Shown: positions 23,018-32,162, counted from the first letter of the stretch. The stretch is 64,000 nt of DNA from Rhodoferax sp. OV413 (GCF_900104385.1 NZ_FNJA01000001.1:470386-534385); one strand, 5' to 3'. Notes: generated from the sequence alone by a model not told the origin. Numbers and translations are program-made.

Positions 23018-24292
23018 ATGACTGTGCGCATCGTAGACCGCCGATTTGACAGCAAGCACAAAAGCTCGGTCAACCGCAGTCGTTTCATCCAGCGCTTCAA
23101 AGGGCAGATCCGCAAAGCCGTGTCTGACGCAGTCAACAAGCGCGGCCTGCGCGACCTGGACAATGGCGAGAAAATCGGCATCCCCGGCAAAGACATCGGC
23201 GAGCCGCAGTTCGAGCACGGCCAGGGCGGCATCTGGGAAACCGTGCGCCCCGGCAACGACCGCTTCTTACGCGGCGACCAGGTGGAGCGCCCGCCCAGCG
23301 GTGGCGGCAAAGGCTCGGGCAAAGGCCAGGCCAGCCAGGACGGTGAAGGCCTGGACGAGTTCGTCTTCACCCTGACCCGCGACGAGTTTCTGGACATCTT
23401 TTTTGACGAGCTGGCCCTGCCCAACCTGGTCAAGCTGCAGCTGGCCCGCATCGAGCAGTACCGCCGCATCCGCGCGGGCTTTGTGCAAACCGGGGTGCCG
23501 ACCAACATCAACCTCAGCCGCACCATGCGCGGCGCGGCATTGCGGCGCATTGCCATCGGCGGACCCTACGCGGCGCAGATCCGGGCGTTGGAAAATGAGC
23601 TGATGGAATTGCTGACCACCCGGGCCGAGGACGACCCCGAGGTGGAGCAAGCCCGCCGCGACATCGCCAAGCTGCGCGCCAAAATTGAGGCTGTGCCCTT
23701 TGTGGACACCTATGACCTGCGCTACAACAACCGCGTGCGCGTGCCCCAGCCGAGCACCCAGGCGGTGATGTTCTGCCTGCTCGACGTGTCGGGCTCGATG
23801 GACGAGGGCCGCAAGAACGTGGCCAAGCGCTTCTTCATGCTGCTGTACCTGTTTTTGACGCGCAACTACGAGCGTATCGAAGTGGTGTTCATCCGCCATC
23901 ACACCATCGCCACCGAGGTGGACGAGGAAGACTTCTTCACCTCGCGTGAATCGGGCGGCACCGTGGTGTCCAGCGCCTTGAAGCTGATGCACGAAATCAT
24001 CACTGCCCGCTACCCCAGCAACGCCTGGAACATCTACGGCGCGCAGGCGTCGGACGGCGACAACTGGCACGACGATTCACCGCGCTGTAAGGCCTTGCTG
24101 GAAGAGTCGCTGCTGCCGCTGTGCCAGTTCTTCGCCTATATCGAAATCACCGACGGCCCGCCGCAAAACCTGTGGGAAGAATACGAGCGCCTGCAGGGCA
24201 GCAGCCCGCGCGGCAACTTCGCCATGCAGCGCATCGGCACCGTCGCCGACATCTACCCGGTGTTCCGCGAACTCTTCAAACGGCGGGCCTGA
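23018..24292 (+). CDS. yeaH: YeaH/YhbH family protein with von Willebrand A domain
   Basis: A 424-residue DUF444 protein. The N-terminus is basic (VDRRFDSKHKSSVNRSRFIQRFK), a Gly/Ser/Lys-rich patch lies near residue 90, and a vWA domain carries the MIDAS motif LLDVSGSMDEG near residue 250. GGAG precedes the ATG at 23018. It acts with PrkA; the C-terminal half probably mediates metal-dependent protein binding. spoVR begins five bases after its stop. Confidence 0.92.
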   Translation: MTVRIVDRRFDSKHKSSVNRSRFIQRFKGQIRKAVSDAVNKRGLRDLDNGEKIGIPGKDIGEPQFEHGQGGIWETVRPGNDRFLRGDQVERPPSGGGKGSGKGQASQDGEGLDEFVFTLTRDEFLDIFFDELALPNLVKLQLARIEQYRRIRAGFVQTGVPTNINLSRTMRGAALRRIAIGGPYAAQIRALENELMELLTTRAEDDPEVEQARRDIAKLRAKIEAVPFVDTYDLRYNNRVRVPQPSTQAVMFCLLDVSGSMDEGRKNVAKRFFMLLYLFLTRNYERIEVVFIRHHTIATEVDEEDFFTSRESGGTVVSSALKLMHEIITARYPSNAWNIYGAQASDGDNWHDDSPRCKALLEESLLPLCQFFAYIEITDGPPQNLWEEYERLQGSSPRGNFAMQRIGTVADIYPVFRELFKRRA

Positions 24293-24297
24293 ACCAT

Positions 24298-25833
24298 ATG
24301 ACCAAGCCCAAATCCAAACTGCTTCCCACCGGCTCCGAATGGACGTTTGAAGCCATACAGGAGTACGACCAGGCGATTGGCGCAGTGGCTCGCCGCTACA
24401 AGCTCGACGGCTACCCGCACCTGCTGGAAGTCATCAGCGCCGAACAAATGATGGACGCCTATGCCTCCATCGGCATGCCGGTGTACTACCACCACTGGTC
24501 GTTCGGCAAGCACTTCCTGGCCACCGAAAACCGCTACAAGCGCGGCCAGATGGGCCTGGCCTACGAGATCGTCATCAACTCCGACCCCTGCATCGCCTAC
24601 CTGATGGACGAGAACACCTTGCCCATGCAGGCGCTGGTGATCGCCCATGCGGCCTATGGTCACAACTCGTTCTTCAAGGGCAACCACCTGTTCAAACAGT
24701 GGACCAGCGCCGACGCCATCGTCGACTACCTGGTGTTCGCCCGCAACTACATCGCCCAGTGCGAAGAGCGCCATGGCGTCGAGGCGGTAGAGCAGTTGCT
24801 GGATGCCTGCCATGCGCTCAGCAACCTGGGCGTGGACCGCTACAAGCGCTCGCCCCGCCTGTCGCTGGATAAAGAAACCTCGCGCCTCAAGGAGCGCGCC
24901 GACTACCTGCAAGCCCAGGTCAACGACCTGTGGCGCACCCTGCCGCCGCGTGCCGAGGCCGAAGAGAACAAAGAAGAACGCCGCTTCCCGCTGGAGCCCG
25001 AAGAAAACCTGCTGTACTTCGTGGAAAAGAACGCCCCGCTGCTCGAACCCTGGCAGCGTGAAGTGGTGCGCATCGTGCGCAAAATCGGCCAGTACTTCTA
25101 CCCACAGCGCCAAACCCAGGTGATGAACGAAGGCTGGGCCACCTACTGGCACTACACCTTGCTCAACACCTTGTACGACGAAGGCCGGCTGGGCGACGGC
25201 TTCATGCTGGAGTTTTTGCAGTCGCACACCAATGTGGTCTACCAGCCGCCGTACAACAGCCCGTATTTCTCGGGCATCAACCCCTACGCGCTGGGCTTTG
25301 CCATGTGGCGCGACATTCGCCGCATCTGCGAAGAGCCCACCGACGAAGACCGTGCCTGGTTTCCCGACATTGCGGGCTCCTACTGGCGCGACACCTTTGA
25401 CTTTGCGATGCAGAACTTCAAGGACGAAAGCTTTGTCGCCCAGTACCTGTCGCCCAAGCTGATGCGCGAATTCCGCTTTTTCTCGGTGCTGGACGACGAT
25501 GCCCGCAAAACCCTGGACATCGCCAGCATCCACGACGACAGCGGATTTCGCGCATTGCGCCAGCAGTTGTCCGAGCAGTACGACCTGGGCCACCGCGAGC
25601 CCAATATCCAGGTTTGGAACGTCGACCTGCGCGGCGACCGCTCGCTGACCCTGCGCCATTTCGCCCACCAACGCCGGCCGCTGGGCGATTCCAGCACCAC
25701 GGTGCTCAAGCACATGGCCACGCTATGGGGCTTCAATGTGCGCCTGGAGCGGCAAAACGCCGACGGCAGCATCTCGCTGGTGGCCGAGCACCAAAGCGAG
25801 AAGCGCCGCCGCGGCAGCAAGACAACGCCGTAG
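24298..25833 (+). CDS. SpoVR family protein (YcgB-like)
   Basis: A 511-residue SpoVR-family protein with conserved blocks YYHHWSFGKHF, IAYLMDENTLPMQALVIAHAAYGHNSFFK and MNEGWATYWHYTLLNTLYDEG. The His/Glu-rich blocks suggest a metal or zinc-protease-like centre, though the biochemical role is unknown. In Bacillus SpoVR affects the spore cortex; in proteobacteria the protein accompanies PrkA/YeaH in stress adaptation. It is the last gene of the operon, and a palindromic repeat follows after 23 bases. Confidence 0.93.
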   Translation: MTKPKSKLLPTGSEWTFEAIQEYDQAIGAVARRYKLDGYPHLLEVISAEQMMDAYASIGMPVYYHHWSFGKHFLATENRYKRGQMGLAYEIVINSDPCIAYLMDENTLPMQALVIAHAAYGHNSFFKGNHLFKQWTSADAIVDYLVFARNYIAQCEERHGVEAVEQLLDACHALSNLGVDRYKRSPRLSLDKETSRLKERADYLQAQVNDLWRTLPPRAEAEENKEERRFPLEPEENLLYFVEKNAPLLEPWQREVVRIVRKIGQYFYPQRQTQVMNEGWATYWHYTLLNTLYDEGRLGDGFMLEFLQSHTNVVYQPPYNSPYFSGINPYALGFAMWRDIRRICEEPTDEDRAWFPDIAGSYWRDTFDFAMQNFKDESFVAQYLSPKLMREFRFFSVLDDDARKTLDIASIHDDSGFRALRQQLSEQYDLGHREPNIQVWNVDLRGDRSLTLRHFAHQRRPLGDSSTTVLKHMATLWGFNVRLERQNADGSISLVAEHQSEKRRRGSKTTP

Positions 25834-25856
25834 CCAAGTTCTTGCCTCTGCTTCTA

Positions 25857-25906
25857 ATTTCATAGCTTCCTGCGCAATATCCATCAGCACCAGAGGCATT
25901 ATTTTT
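25857..25906 (-). repeat. GCGC palindromic repeat (copy 4)
   Basis: ATTTCATAGCTTCCTGCGC, then CAGCACCAGAGGC, in reverse family orientation, downstream of spoVR. Confidence 0.65.
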
Positions 25907-25972
25907 GTAAATTTTTGCGATACCTCTGTTGCGTAAAGGGATTCATAAACCATCCCAATACCATCCAACCAG

Positions 25973-26416
25973 ATGGTGCATACTGCAGACATGAAAGTCA
26001 AAACCGCTGCAGAACCGGCCAAACCCAAGGCTTTGGACTCGGAAAAAATCACCATCAACCTGGGCTTTGTCGACCTCGGCCACATCGACCTGTTGGTCGC
26101 GGAGGGCTTTTACGCCAACCGTACCGACTTCATCCGCACGGCCATCCGCAACCAGCTGACCACCCATGCCGATGCGGTCAAGCAGGTGGTAGCCCGCAAG
26201 ATGCTGGTACTGGGGCTGCAGCATTTCAGCCAGAGCGATCTGCTGGCGGTGCAAGCCGCCAACCAGAAACTGCAGGTACGCGTGCTCGGGCTGGCCAGCA
26301 TTGGCCACGATGTCACGCCCGAGCTCGCCCTGGCCACCATCGATTCGATTGAAGTACTGGGTGCCCTGCACGCCAGCCCCGAGGTCAAGACCGCGCTCGC
26401 TGCACGCCAGCTTTGA
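25973..26416 (+). CDS. Ribbon-helix-helix (CopG-like) regulator
   Basis: A 147-residue protein (or 141 if started at 25991). It has an N-terminal RHH domain (EKITINLGFVDLGHIDLLVAEGFYANRTDFIRTAIRNQL) and a C-terminal region of about 80 residues rich in Leu/Val/Gln. The C-terminal part does not resemble an antitoxin tail. The adjacent PHB-depolymerase-type esterase begins 40 bases downstream, so the pair is probably cotranscribed. It is likely an autoregulator of this small operon. No toxin partner is visible. Confidence 0.72.
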   Translation: MVHTADMKVKTAAEPAKPKALDSEKITINLGFVDLGHIDLLVAEGFYANRTDFIRTAIRNQLTTHADAVKQVVARKMLVLGLQHFSQSDLLAVQAANQKLQVRVLGLASIGHDVTPELALATIDSIEVLGALHASPEVKTALAARQL

Positions 26417-26456
26417 GCCGCGACCTCTCCCCACAAAATATCCCACGAAAGCCACT

Positions 26457-27635
26457 ATGAGTGCCCTGTTCAAAAAATTTCTGCAAGAAGCCACGCGCCT
26501 GACCCAGGCCGGCAACCTGCAAGACGCCACGCGGGCCATCCAGCAAGCGCTGGGCCGCATCGCGCCCAACGCTGCCGCCCGCGCCCCTTTCGCTGCCCCC
26601 CCTACCGCACCATCCACCGCGCCATCTGCCCCACCATCCACGCCCTGGACCATCGACGGCTGCGTGACTGAAGTGGACACAGTGGCCGACGTCAGCGACA
26701 ACGCCACCCCCATCCACCGGCCGGTGGTCGAGCCTGTGCACCCCCTGCACGTACCCGACCAGCCCGCGTCCAATGACGGCCCCGGTGAATTCAGCGCCGC
26801 CGAGTTCACCCATGCGGGTACCACCCGCGCCTACAAGCTCTACACCCCGCCGCACGCCATCCAGCAGCCCGCGCGCCCTTTGCCGTTGGTGCTGATGCTG
26901 CACGGCTGCACCCAGAACCCAGACGACTTCGCCACCGGCACCGGCATGAACGCGCTGGCGCAGGAACACGGCTTCCTGGTGCTCTACCCCGCGCAAAACC
27001 AGGCCGCCAATAGCCACCGCTGTTGGAACTGGTTCAAACCCGAGGACCAGCGGCGCGACAGCGGCGAACCCGCCTGGCTGGCCGCACTGGTGAAACAGGT
27101 GGCGCAGCAACGCGCCGTCGACCCGCGCCAGATCTACGTTGCCGGGCTGTCTGCCGGCGGCGCCATGGCCAGCATCCTGGGCCACACCCACCCCGACCTG
27201 TTCGCCGCCGTGGGCGTACATTCCGGCCTGGCCTGCGGCGTAGCCAATAACGTGATCAGCGCGCTGTCGGTAATGAAGAACGGCCGCAGCCCGGCCGGCG
27301 CCGCGTCCAGCCTGCCGACCATCGTTTTCCATGGCGATGCCGATGCCACCGTGCACCCAAGCAACGGCGAAACCGTGCTGCAAACTGTCATCGGCCAGGG
27401 CGCCACCGTCCCCCAAGCGAACCAAGGTACCGCTGCCGGGGGCCAAAGCTATACCCGCACCACCTACCAAACAGCCGATGGCAACAGCCTGGCCGAATAC
27501 TGGAAGCTGCACGGCGCCGGACACGCCTGGTCGGGCGGCAACCGCGCCGGCACCTATACCGACCCGCAGGGCCCCGACGCCTCGGCCGAGATGTGGCGTT
27601 TCTTCCAGGCGCATCCGCGCAAAACCCTGCATTGA
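26457..27635 (+). CDS. PHB-depolymerase-type esterase (short-chain family)
   Basis: A 392-residue protein. The N-terminal 100 residues are helical, then Ala/Pro/Thr-rich. The alpha/beta-hydrolase domain shows LVLMLHGCTQNPDDFA (oxyanion), the lipase box VAGLSAGGAMAS with nucleophile Ser, HGDADATVH (Asp) and GHAWSGG (His). The family covers extracellular short-chain PHB depolymerases, feruloyl esterases and acetylxylan esterases. No Sec signal peptide is evident, so a cytoplasmic or granule-associated location is possible. The N-terminal helix (SALFKKFLQEATRLTQAGNLQDATRA) is unusual and might dock to granules. Confidence 0.82.
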   Translation: MSALFKKFLQEATRLTQAGNLQDATRAIQQALGRIAPNAAARAPFAAPPTAPSTAPSAPPSTPWTIDGCVTEVDTVADVSDNATPIHRPVVEPVHPLHVPDQPASNDGPGEFSAAEFTHAGTTRAYKLYTPPHAIQQPARPLPLVLMLHGCTQNPDDFATGTGMNALAQEHGFLVLYPAQNQAANSHRCWNWFKPEDQRRDSGEPAWLAALVKQVAQQRAVDPRQIYVAGLSAGGAMASILGHTHPDLFAAVGVHSGLACGVANNVISALSVMKNGRSPAGAASSLPTIVFHGDADATVHPSNGETVLQTVIGQGATVPQANQGTAAGGQSYTRTTYQTADGNSLAEYWKLHGAGHAWSGGNRAGTYTDPQGPDASAEMWRFFQAHPRKTLH

Positions 27636-27694
27636 CCGTCGCGGGCAGGGGCGGCGGTACACTGCCCGCCCCAGTTCCCGTCTCCCCCGCTTGC

Positions 27695-28636
27695 ATGTCT
27701 GATTTCTTAACCGCCGCGTTCTACCAGTTCGTCGCCCTGCCCGACTACGCCGCGCTGCAGCAGCCGCTGCTGGCCTGCTGCGAGGCGCATGGCGTCAAAG
27801 GCATGGTGCTGCTGGCCACCGAGGGCATCAACGGCACCATCGCTGGCCCACCGGCTGGCGTGCACGCCGTGCTGGCCTGGTTGCGCAGCGACCCGCGGCT
27901 GGCGCAGTTGCAGCACAAGGAAGCGACCGCCAGCAGCGACCCGTTCTACCGCATGAAAGTGCGGCTGAAGCGCGAAATCGTCACCCTGGGCGTGCCCGGC
28001 GTCGACCCGACCCAGCTCGCCGGCCAGTACGTCAAACCCGCAGACTGGAACGCGCTGATCAGCGACCCCGATGTGGTGCTGATCGACACCCGCAACGACT
28101 ACGAGGTCGCCATCGGCAGCTTCCACGGTGCGATCAACCCGCACACCCGCAGCTTCGCCGAGCTGCCGCAGTGGGTGGAACAGGCCCGCGCCGACGGCCA
28201 ACCGCTGGCGGCCAAGCCCAAGGTGGCGATGTTCTGCACCGGCGGCATCCGCTGCGAAAAATCCACAGCCTTCCTGCGCTCCCAGGGCTTCGACGAGGTC
28301 TACCACCTGGAAGGCGGCATCCTCAAATACCTGGAAACCGTGCCCGAGGCCGACAGCCTGTGGAATGGCCAGTGCTTTGTGTTCGACGAGCGCGTTTCCG
28401 TCGGCCACGGCCTGGTGCCGGGCGGGCTGGAGCTGTGCCGTTCCTGCCGGCGCCCGCTGACCGAGGCCGATCTGGCCTCACCGCACTTTGTGCGCGGCGT
28501 CAGCTGCGCGCACTGCCATGACCAGACCAGCGAAGCGCAAAAAGCCGGCTACCTGGAACGCGAAAAGCAGATGGCCCTGGCCGAGCAGCGCCAGCAGCCG
28601 CACGTCGGCGCCAAGCTGCCTGCGCCCAAAAAATAA
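27695..28636 (+). CDS. trhO: tRNA uridine(34) hydroxylase TrhO (rhodanese-like)
   Basis: A 313-residue UPF0176/YceA protein. An N-terminal acylphosphatase-like domain (KGMVLLATEGINGTIAG) is followed by a rhodanese domain with the catalytic loop CTGGIRCEKS near residue 190. The C-terminus carries paired Cys motifs (CRSCRRPL, CAHCHDQ), probably zinc binding. TrhO performs oxygen-dependent formation of 5-hydroxyuridine at wobble position 34. It overlaps the next gene by TAATG. Confidence 0.92.
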   Translation: MSDFLTAAFYQFVALPDYAALQQPLLACCEAHGVKGMVLLATEGINGTIAGPPAGVHAVLAWLRSDPRLAQLQHKEATASSDPFYRMKVRLKREIVTLGVPGVDPTQLAGQYVKPADWNALISDPDVVLIDTRNDYEVAIGSFHGAINPHTRSFAELPQWVEQARADGQPLAAKPKVAMFCTGGIRCEKSTAFLRSQGFDEVYHLEGGILKYLETVPEADSLWNGQCFVFDERVSVGHGLVPGGLELCRSCRRPLTEADLASPHFVRGVSCAHCHDQTSEAQKAGYLEREKQMALAEQRQQPHVGAKLPAPKK

Positions 28637-29298
28637 TGCCACCCATCCTCTACTCGTTCCGCCGCTGCCCGTATGCGATGCGGGCCCGGCTGGCGCTGTG
28701 GGCCAGCGGACAGACGGTAGAGCTGCGCGAAGTCGTGCTGCGCAGCAAGCCACCCGAATTGGCCGCCGTCTCGCCCAAAGCCACGGTGCCAGTACTGGTC
28801 CTGCCCGAAGGCCAAGTGCTGGAGCAAAGCCTGGACATCATGCGCTGGGCGCTGGAGCGCAGCGATCCTTTAGGCTGGCTCTGCCCCCCGCAAGGCACGC
28901 TGGACGAAATGCTGGCGCTGGTGGGCCGGATAGACGGTGATTTCAAGTTCCACCTGGACCGCTACAAATACCCGGGGCGCTATGAAACTGATAGCTCCTC
29001 GCGCATTACCGACCTGCACCGCAGTGCTGCAGGGCTTGTAATTTCGGAACTGAACGCCCGGCTCATCAACCAAACCCATCTGTTCGGCCCACAGACCAGC
29101 CTGGCCGACATGGCCATCGCCCCGTTCGTGCGCCAGTTTGCCCATGTGGACCCGGCCTGGTTCAGCGCCCAGCCCTGGCCGCAGCTGCAGGCCTGGCTGG
29201 CCGCCTGGGAAGCCTCCGACATCCTGGCCCAGGTGATGCAGAAATACCCGGCCTGGCAATCGGGCACGGCCGGGCAGCCCTTCGGTTCACATCGGTAG
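28636..29298 (+). CDS. Glutathione S-transferase family protein
   Basis: A 220-residue protein with an N-terminal thioredoxin-like domain (LYSFRRCPYAMRARLAL, catalytic Cys; TVPVLVLPEGQVLEQS) and a C-terminal helical domain. This resembles the glutaredoxin-2/GST class with CPY. It is coupled to trhO by a TAATG overlap. Residues about 116-137 (YETDSSSRITDLHRSAAGLV) are encoded by a stretch resembling the genome's palindromic repeat, an in-frame insertion between helices. The reaction is unknown; deglutathionylation is plausible for the Cys type. Confidence 0.85.
   Translation: MPPILYSFRRCPYAMRARLALWASGQTVELREVVLRSKPPELAAVSPKATVPVLVLPEGQVLEQSLDIMRWALERSDPLGWLCPPQGTLDEMLALVGRIDGDFKFHLDRYKYPGRYETDSSSRITDLHRSAAGLVISELNARLINQTHLFGPQTSLADMAIAPFVRQFAHVDPAWFSAQPWPQLQAWLAAWEASDILAQVMQKYPAWQSGTAGQPFGSHR
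28986..29045 (-). repeat. Palindromic repeat embedded in the GST gene (candidate)
   Basis: GATAGCTCCTCGCGCATTAC, then CGCAGTGCTGCAGGGC and TTGTAATTT, follow the reverse repeat consensus with mismatches. The reading frame stays open through it. Confidence 0.5.
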
Positions 29299-29772
29299 CT
29301 GGGTCGTCGACAGCACCTGCTTGAGCACCATGAACGAGCGTATCTGCCGCACGCCCGGCAGGTACAGCAGCTGCTCGGCGTGCAAGCGGTTGAAGCTCTC
29401 GTTGTCCTTAGTGCGGATCAGCATGAAGTAGTCGAACTCTCCCGTCACCACATGGCATTCCATGCAGCCCGAGACCTTTTGCGCGGCCTGCTCGAAGTCG
29501 GCAAACGACTGCGGCGTCGAGCGGTCCAACACCACGCCGATCATCACCAGCGTGCCCAGCTCCAGCGCCACCGGGTCCAGCAAGGCGACGATGCCGCGGA
29601 CCAGGCCTAGCGCCTTGAGTCGTTCGGTGCGCCGCAGGCAGGCGGCCGCACTCAGGTTGACCTTGCGCGACAAGGCGATGTTCGACACCGAAGCATCGCG
29701 CTGCAAGGCCCGCAGGATGGCACGGTCGATACGGTCCAGCTCGGGCGTGGCGGCTTCGCTCTTGTTCTGCAT
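29287..29772 (-). CDS. acdR: Lrp/AsnC-family regulator, probable AcdR
   Basis: A 161-residue Lrp-type protein. The HTH is LDRIDRAILRALQRDASVSNIALSRKVNLSAAACLRRTERL. The RAM domain contains ECHVVTGEFDYFMLI and RSFMVLKQVLSTTQLP. It is divergent from the ACC deaminase gene, the standard acdR-acdS arrangement in which the Lrp protein activates acdS. The start at 29772 (MQNKSEA) leaves a 154-base regulatory gap. The upstream in-frame sequence is A/T-rich and non-coding in appearance. Confidence 0.9.
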   Translation of the reverse strand: MQNKSEAATPELDRIDRAILRALQRDASVSNIALSRKVNLSAAACLRRTERLKALGLVRGIVALLDPVALELGTLVMIGVVLDRSTPQSFADFEQAAQKVSGCMECHVVTGEFDYFMLIRTKDNESFNRLHAEQLLYLPGVRQIRSFMVLKQVLSTTQLPM

Positions 29773-29926
29773 TTTTAGTGTGTCAATTGATATAAATACA
29801 AAATTAAACCACCAAAAATCATAATTCAGCAGACTATTAACTTGCCAAACTAAATTCATTCACAAGCACATTGCGCAGATTATTTCCTACCATGGCTCCA
29901 TCCGCAACCCTGCCTTGGAGCCTTGA
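29773..29926. promoter_or_regulatory. acdR-acdS divergent control region
   Basis: 154 bases, locally A/T-rich. TCAATTGATATAAATAC is a TATA-rich stretch next to acdR. The arrangement suggests one or more Lrp-type sites plus two divergent promoters. No single palindrome stands out clearly. Confidence 0.5.
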
Positions 29927-30943
29927 ATGAACCTGCAAAAGTTTCCCCGCCACAGCCTGACCTTCGGCCCCTCGCCCATCACGCCGCTGCCACGGCTGAG
30001 CGCCCACCTGGGTGGCCAGGTCGACCTGTACGCCAAGCGCGAGGACTGCAATAGCGGCCTGGCCTTTGGCGGTAACAAGACCCGCAAGCTCGAATACCTG
30101 ATCCCCGAAGCCATCGCCGGCGGCTACGACACCCTGGTGTCCATCGGCGGCATCCAATCGAACCAGACCCGCCAGGTGGCCGCGGTGGCTGCGCATCTGG
30201 GCATGAAATGCGTGCTGGTGCAGGAGAACTGGGTCAACTACTCGGACGCGTTGTACGACCGGGTCGGCAACATCGAGATGTCGCGCATCCTGGGCGCCGA
30301 TGTGCGGCTGGACGCGGCCGGCTTCGACATCGGCATCCGCCCCAGCTGGGAGCAGGCCATGGAGGACGTGCGCAAGGCCGGCGGCAAGCCGTTTCCGATT
30401 CCGGCTGGCTGCTCCGAGCATCCGCTGGGCGGCCTGGGCTTTGTCGGCTTTGCCGAAGAAGTGCGCCAGCAGGAGGCCGAACTCGGCTACAAGTTCGACT
30501 ACATCGTGGTCTGCTCGGTCACCGGCAGTACCCAGGCCGGCATGGTGGTGGGCTTTGCAGCCGACGGCCGGGCCAACAAGGTGATCGGTATCGATGCATC
30601 CGCCAAACCCGCGCAAACCAAGGCGCAGATTCTGCGCATCGCCCAGAACACCGCCCAGTTGGTGGAGTTGGGCCGCGACATCACCGACAAAGACGTGGTG
30701 CTCGACACCCGCTACGGCGGCCCCGAATACGGCCTGCCCAGCGAGGGCACGCTGGAAGCCATCCGCCTATGCGCGCGCCAGGAAGGCATGCTGACCGACC
30801 CGGTGTACGAGGGCAAATCCATGCACGGCATGATCGACATGGTGCGCCGCGGCGAGTTCGCGCCTGGCTCCAAGGTGCTGTACGCCCACCTGGGCGGCGT
30901 GCCGGCGCTGAACGCCTACAGCTTCCTGTTCCGCAACGGCTGA
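29927..30943 (+). CDS. acdS: 1-aminocyclopropane-1-carboxylate (ACC) deaminase
   Basis: A 338-residue PLP enzyme. Lys51 (GGNKTRK) is the PLP lysine. The residues separating true ACC deaminases from D-cysteine desulfhydrases are all present at the canonical numbers: Tyr294 and Glu295 (DPVYEGKSM) and Leu322 (YAHLGG). It cleaves ACC to ammonia and 2-oxobutyrate, lowering plant ethylene. It is flanked by divergent acdR. Its stop lies one base from the convergent acyltransferase stop, with no room for a terminator. Confidence 0.96.
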   Translation: MNLQKFPRHSLTFGPSPITPLPRLSAHLGGQVDLYAKREDCNSGLAFGGNKTRKLEYLIPEAIAGGYDTLVSIGGIQSNQTRQVAAVAAHLGMKCVLVQENWVNYSDALYDRVGNIEMSRILGADVRLDAAGFDIGIRPSWEQAMEDVRKAGGKPFPIPAGCSEHPLGGLGFVGFAEEVRQQEAELGYKFDYIVVCSVTGSTQAGMVVGFAADGRANKVIGIDASAKPAQTKAQILRIAQNTAQLVELGRDITDKDVVLDTRYGGPEYGLPSEGTLEAIRLCARQEGMLTDPVYEGKSMHGMIDMVRRGEFAPGSKVLYAHLGGVPALNAYSFLFRNG

Positions 30944-30944
30944 A

Positions 30945-32072
30945 CTACAGCGCCTTCAGCCCCAGCAACAGCAGGCCGGTAGCAACCAACAGGCCGCCCT
31001 GCATGCGCATCGCCACCGGCATGGACACCAGGCGGGTTTCCACATGCCGGTACAGCCACTGGCCGGCGCGCAAGGACAGGCCAAACGCCACGAGCATGCC
31101 CGCGGCATTCGCCCAGGGCTGGCTTGGCCAAAGCTGGCTGAACAGCGCGTTGACCAGCAGACAGACTGGAAAGTGCGCCAGGAACACCGAGTACGACATC
31201 TGGCCCAGGCGCTGCACTTTCGGCAGCGGCGACCACACCCGGGCACCGCCACTGGCCTGCAGCACGCCCAGCACCAGCGCGGTCACCAGGGCCACGGCAA
31301 TCCGCTCGCGGAAGTCCAGCGCCAGCGCCGTCAGGCCCAGCAGCGCCACGGCCATCAGCCAGCGGTACGGGCTGGCACTGCGGCCGGCCCAGAACGCCAG
31401 CATGCCCAGGCCGTAGGAGCCCGCAAAGTACAGGCCCACCGTGTCCAGCTCGGGCAGCAGGTTGAAGTACAGCAGCGAGGCGCCAGTACCCAGCAACACC
31501 AGCGCCGGCGCCTGCCACGCAGCAGCCCAGCGCTCCGGCAGGCGGCGGGCCAGGCTGAACACGGCCACGGCCAGCACAAACAGCTGGAAGTCGATGGCCA
31601 CGTACCAGACCCCGGCCGACAAGGCCTCGAAGCCCAGCAGGTCCTGCAGCAGGAAAACATGGGCCAGAAACTGCGGCAGCGTGGGCGCGGATGGAATCGA
31701 CGGATGCTCCATGCCGTAGCGCGCCAGCTCGGCCGCCAGCAGGCCGAACAGCAAGGCTGCGAGGTACGGCGTGGACAGGCGCACAAAGCGGCGCAACACC
31801 TGCTGCAGCGGCGACTCAAAACGCGCGACGCCCTGCGGCGCAAGGGTACTGGCCGCCAGATAGCCGCCCAGTACCAGGAACACCTGCACCGCCATGCGGC
31901 CGTATTCGAACATCCAGTCCATCAGACCGGGGGCCAGCGGGTAGGCCACGTCGGACATGGGGCCGTAGAACACCAGGTGGTGGCCCACGATCAGCGCACA
32001 GGCCAGGCCTTTGAGAACATCTAACAGGGGAATGCGGGACGCACTGGAACGCGTAGTAGAGGAAGAAGGCAT
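30945..32072 (-). CDS. Acyltransferase 3 family membrane protein (OafA/YrhL-like)
   Basis: A 375-residue protein with about ten membrane segments and the family N-terminus (RIPLLDVLKGLACALIVGHHLVFYG). The catalytic-type His pair (GHH) and FLVLGGYLAAST follow. Such enzymes O-acylate surface polysaccharides or other exported glycans. No glycan cluster is nearby, so the acceptor is unknown. The ATG at 32072 is preferred over a TTG at 32078. Confidence 0.85.
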   Translation of the reverse strand: MPSSSTTRSSASRIPLLDVLKGLACALIVGHHLVFYGPMSDVAYPLAPGLMDWMFEYGRMAVQVFLVLGGYLAASTLAPQGVARFESPLQQVLRRFVRLSTPYLAALLFGLLAAELARYGMEHPSIPSAPTLPQFLAHVFLLQDLLGFEALSAGVWYVAIDFQLFVLAVAVFSLARRLPERWAAAWQAPALVLLGTGASLLYFNLLPELDTVGLYFAGSYGLGMLAFWAGRSASPYRWLMAVALLGLTALALDFRERIAVALVTALVLGVLQASGGARVWSPLPKVQRLGQMSYSVFLAHFPVCLLVNALFSQLWPSQPWANAAGMLVAFGLSLRAGQWLYRHVETRLVSMPVAMRMQGGLLVATGLLLLGLKAL

Positions 32073-32162
32073 CGGCAAAAAAACTACCGCCCGCCGGAGT
32101 CATAGCAACGGCGGGCGGACGAATGAAAAGCACCAACCCACGGGGGCTGGCGCTGAAAAAAT

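Noticed and set aside
21623-23218. 531-codon minus-strand frame opposite prkA
   Set aside because: Antisense shadow of a well-conserved kinase gene; composition is typical of high-G+C reverse frames.
25973-26416. RHH gene as antitoxin of a toxin-antitoxin pair
   Set aside because: The neighbouring gene is a 392-residue esterase and no small toxin-like gene is adjacent.
29773-29859. N-terminal extension of AcdR to 29859
   Set aside because: The codons are A/T-rich, encode an unrelated hydrophobic stretch and occupy the divergent control region.
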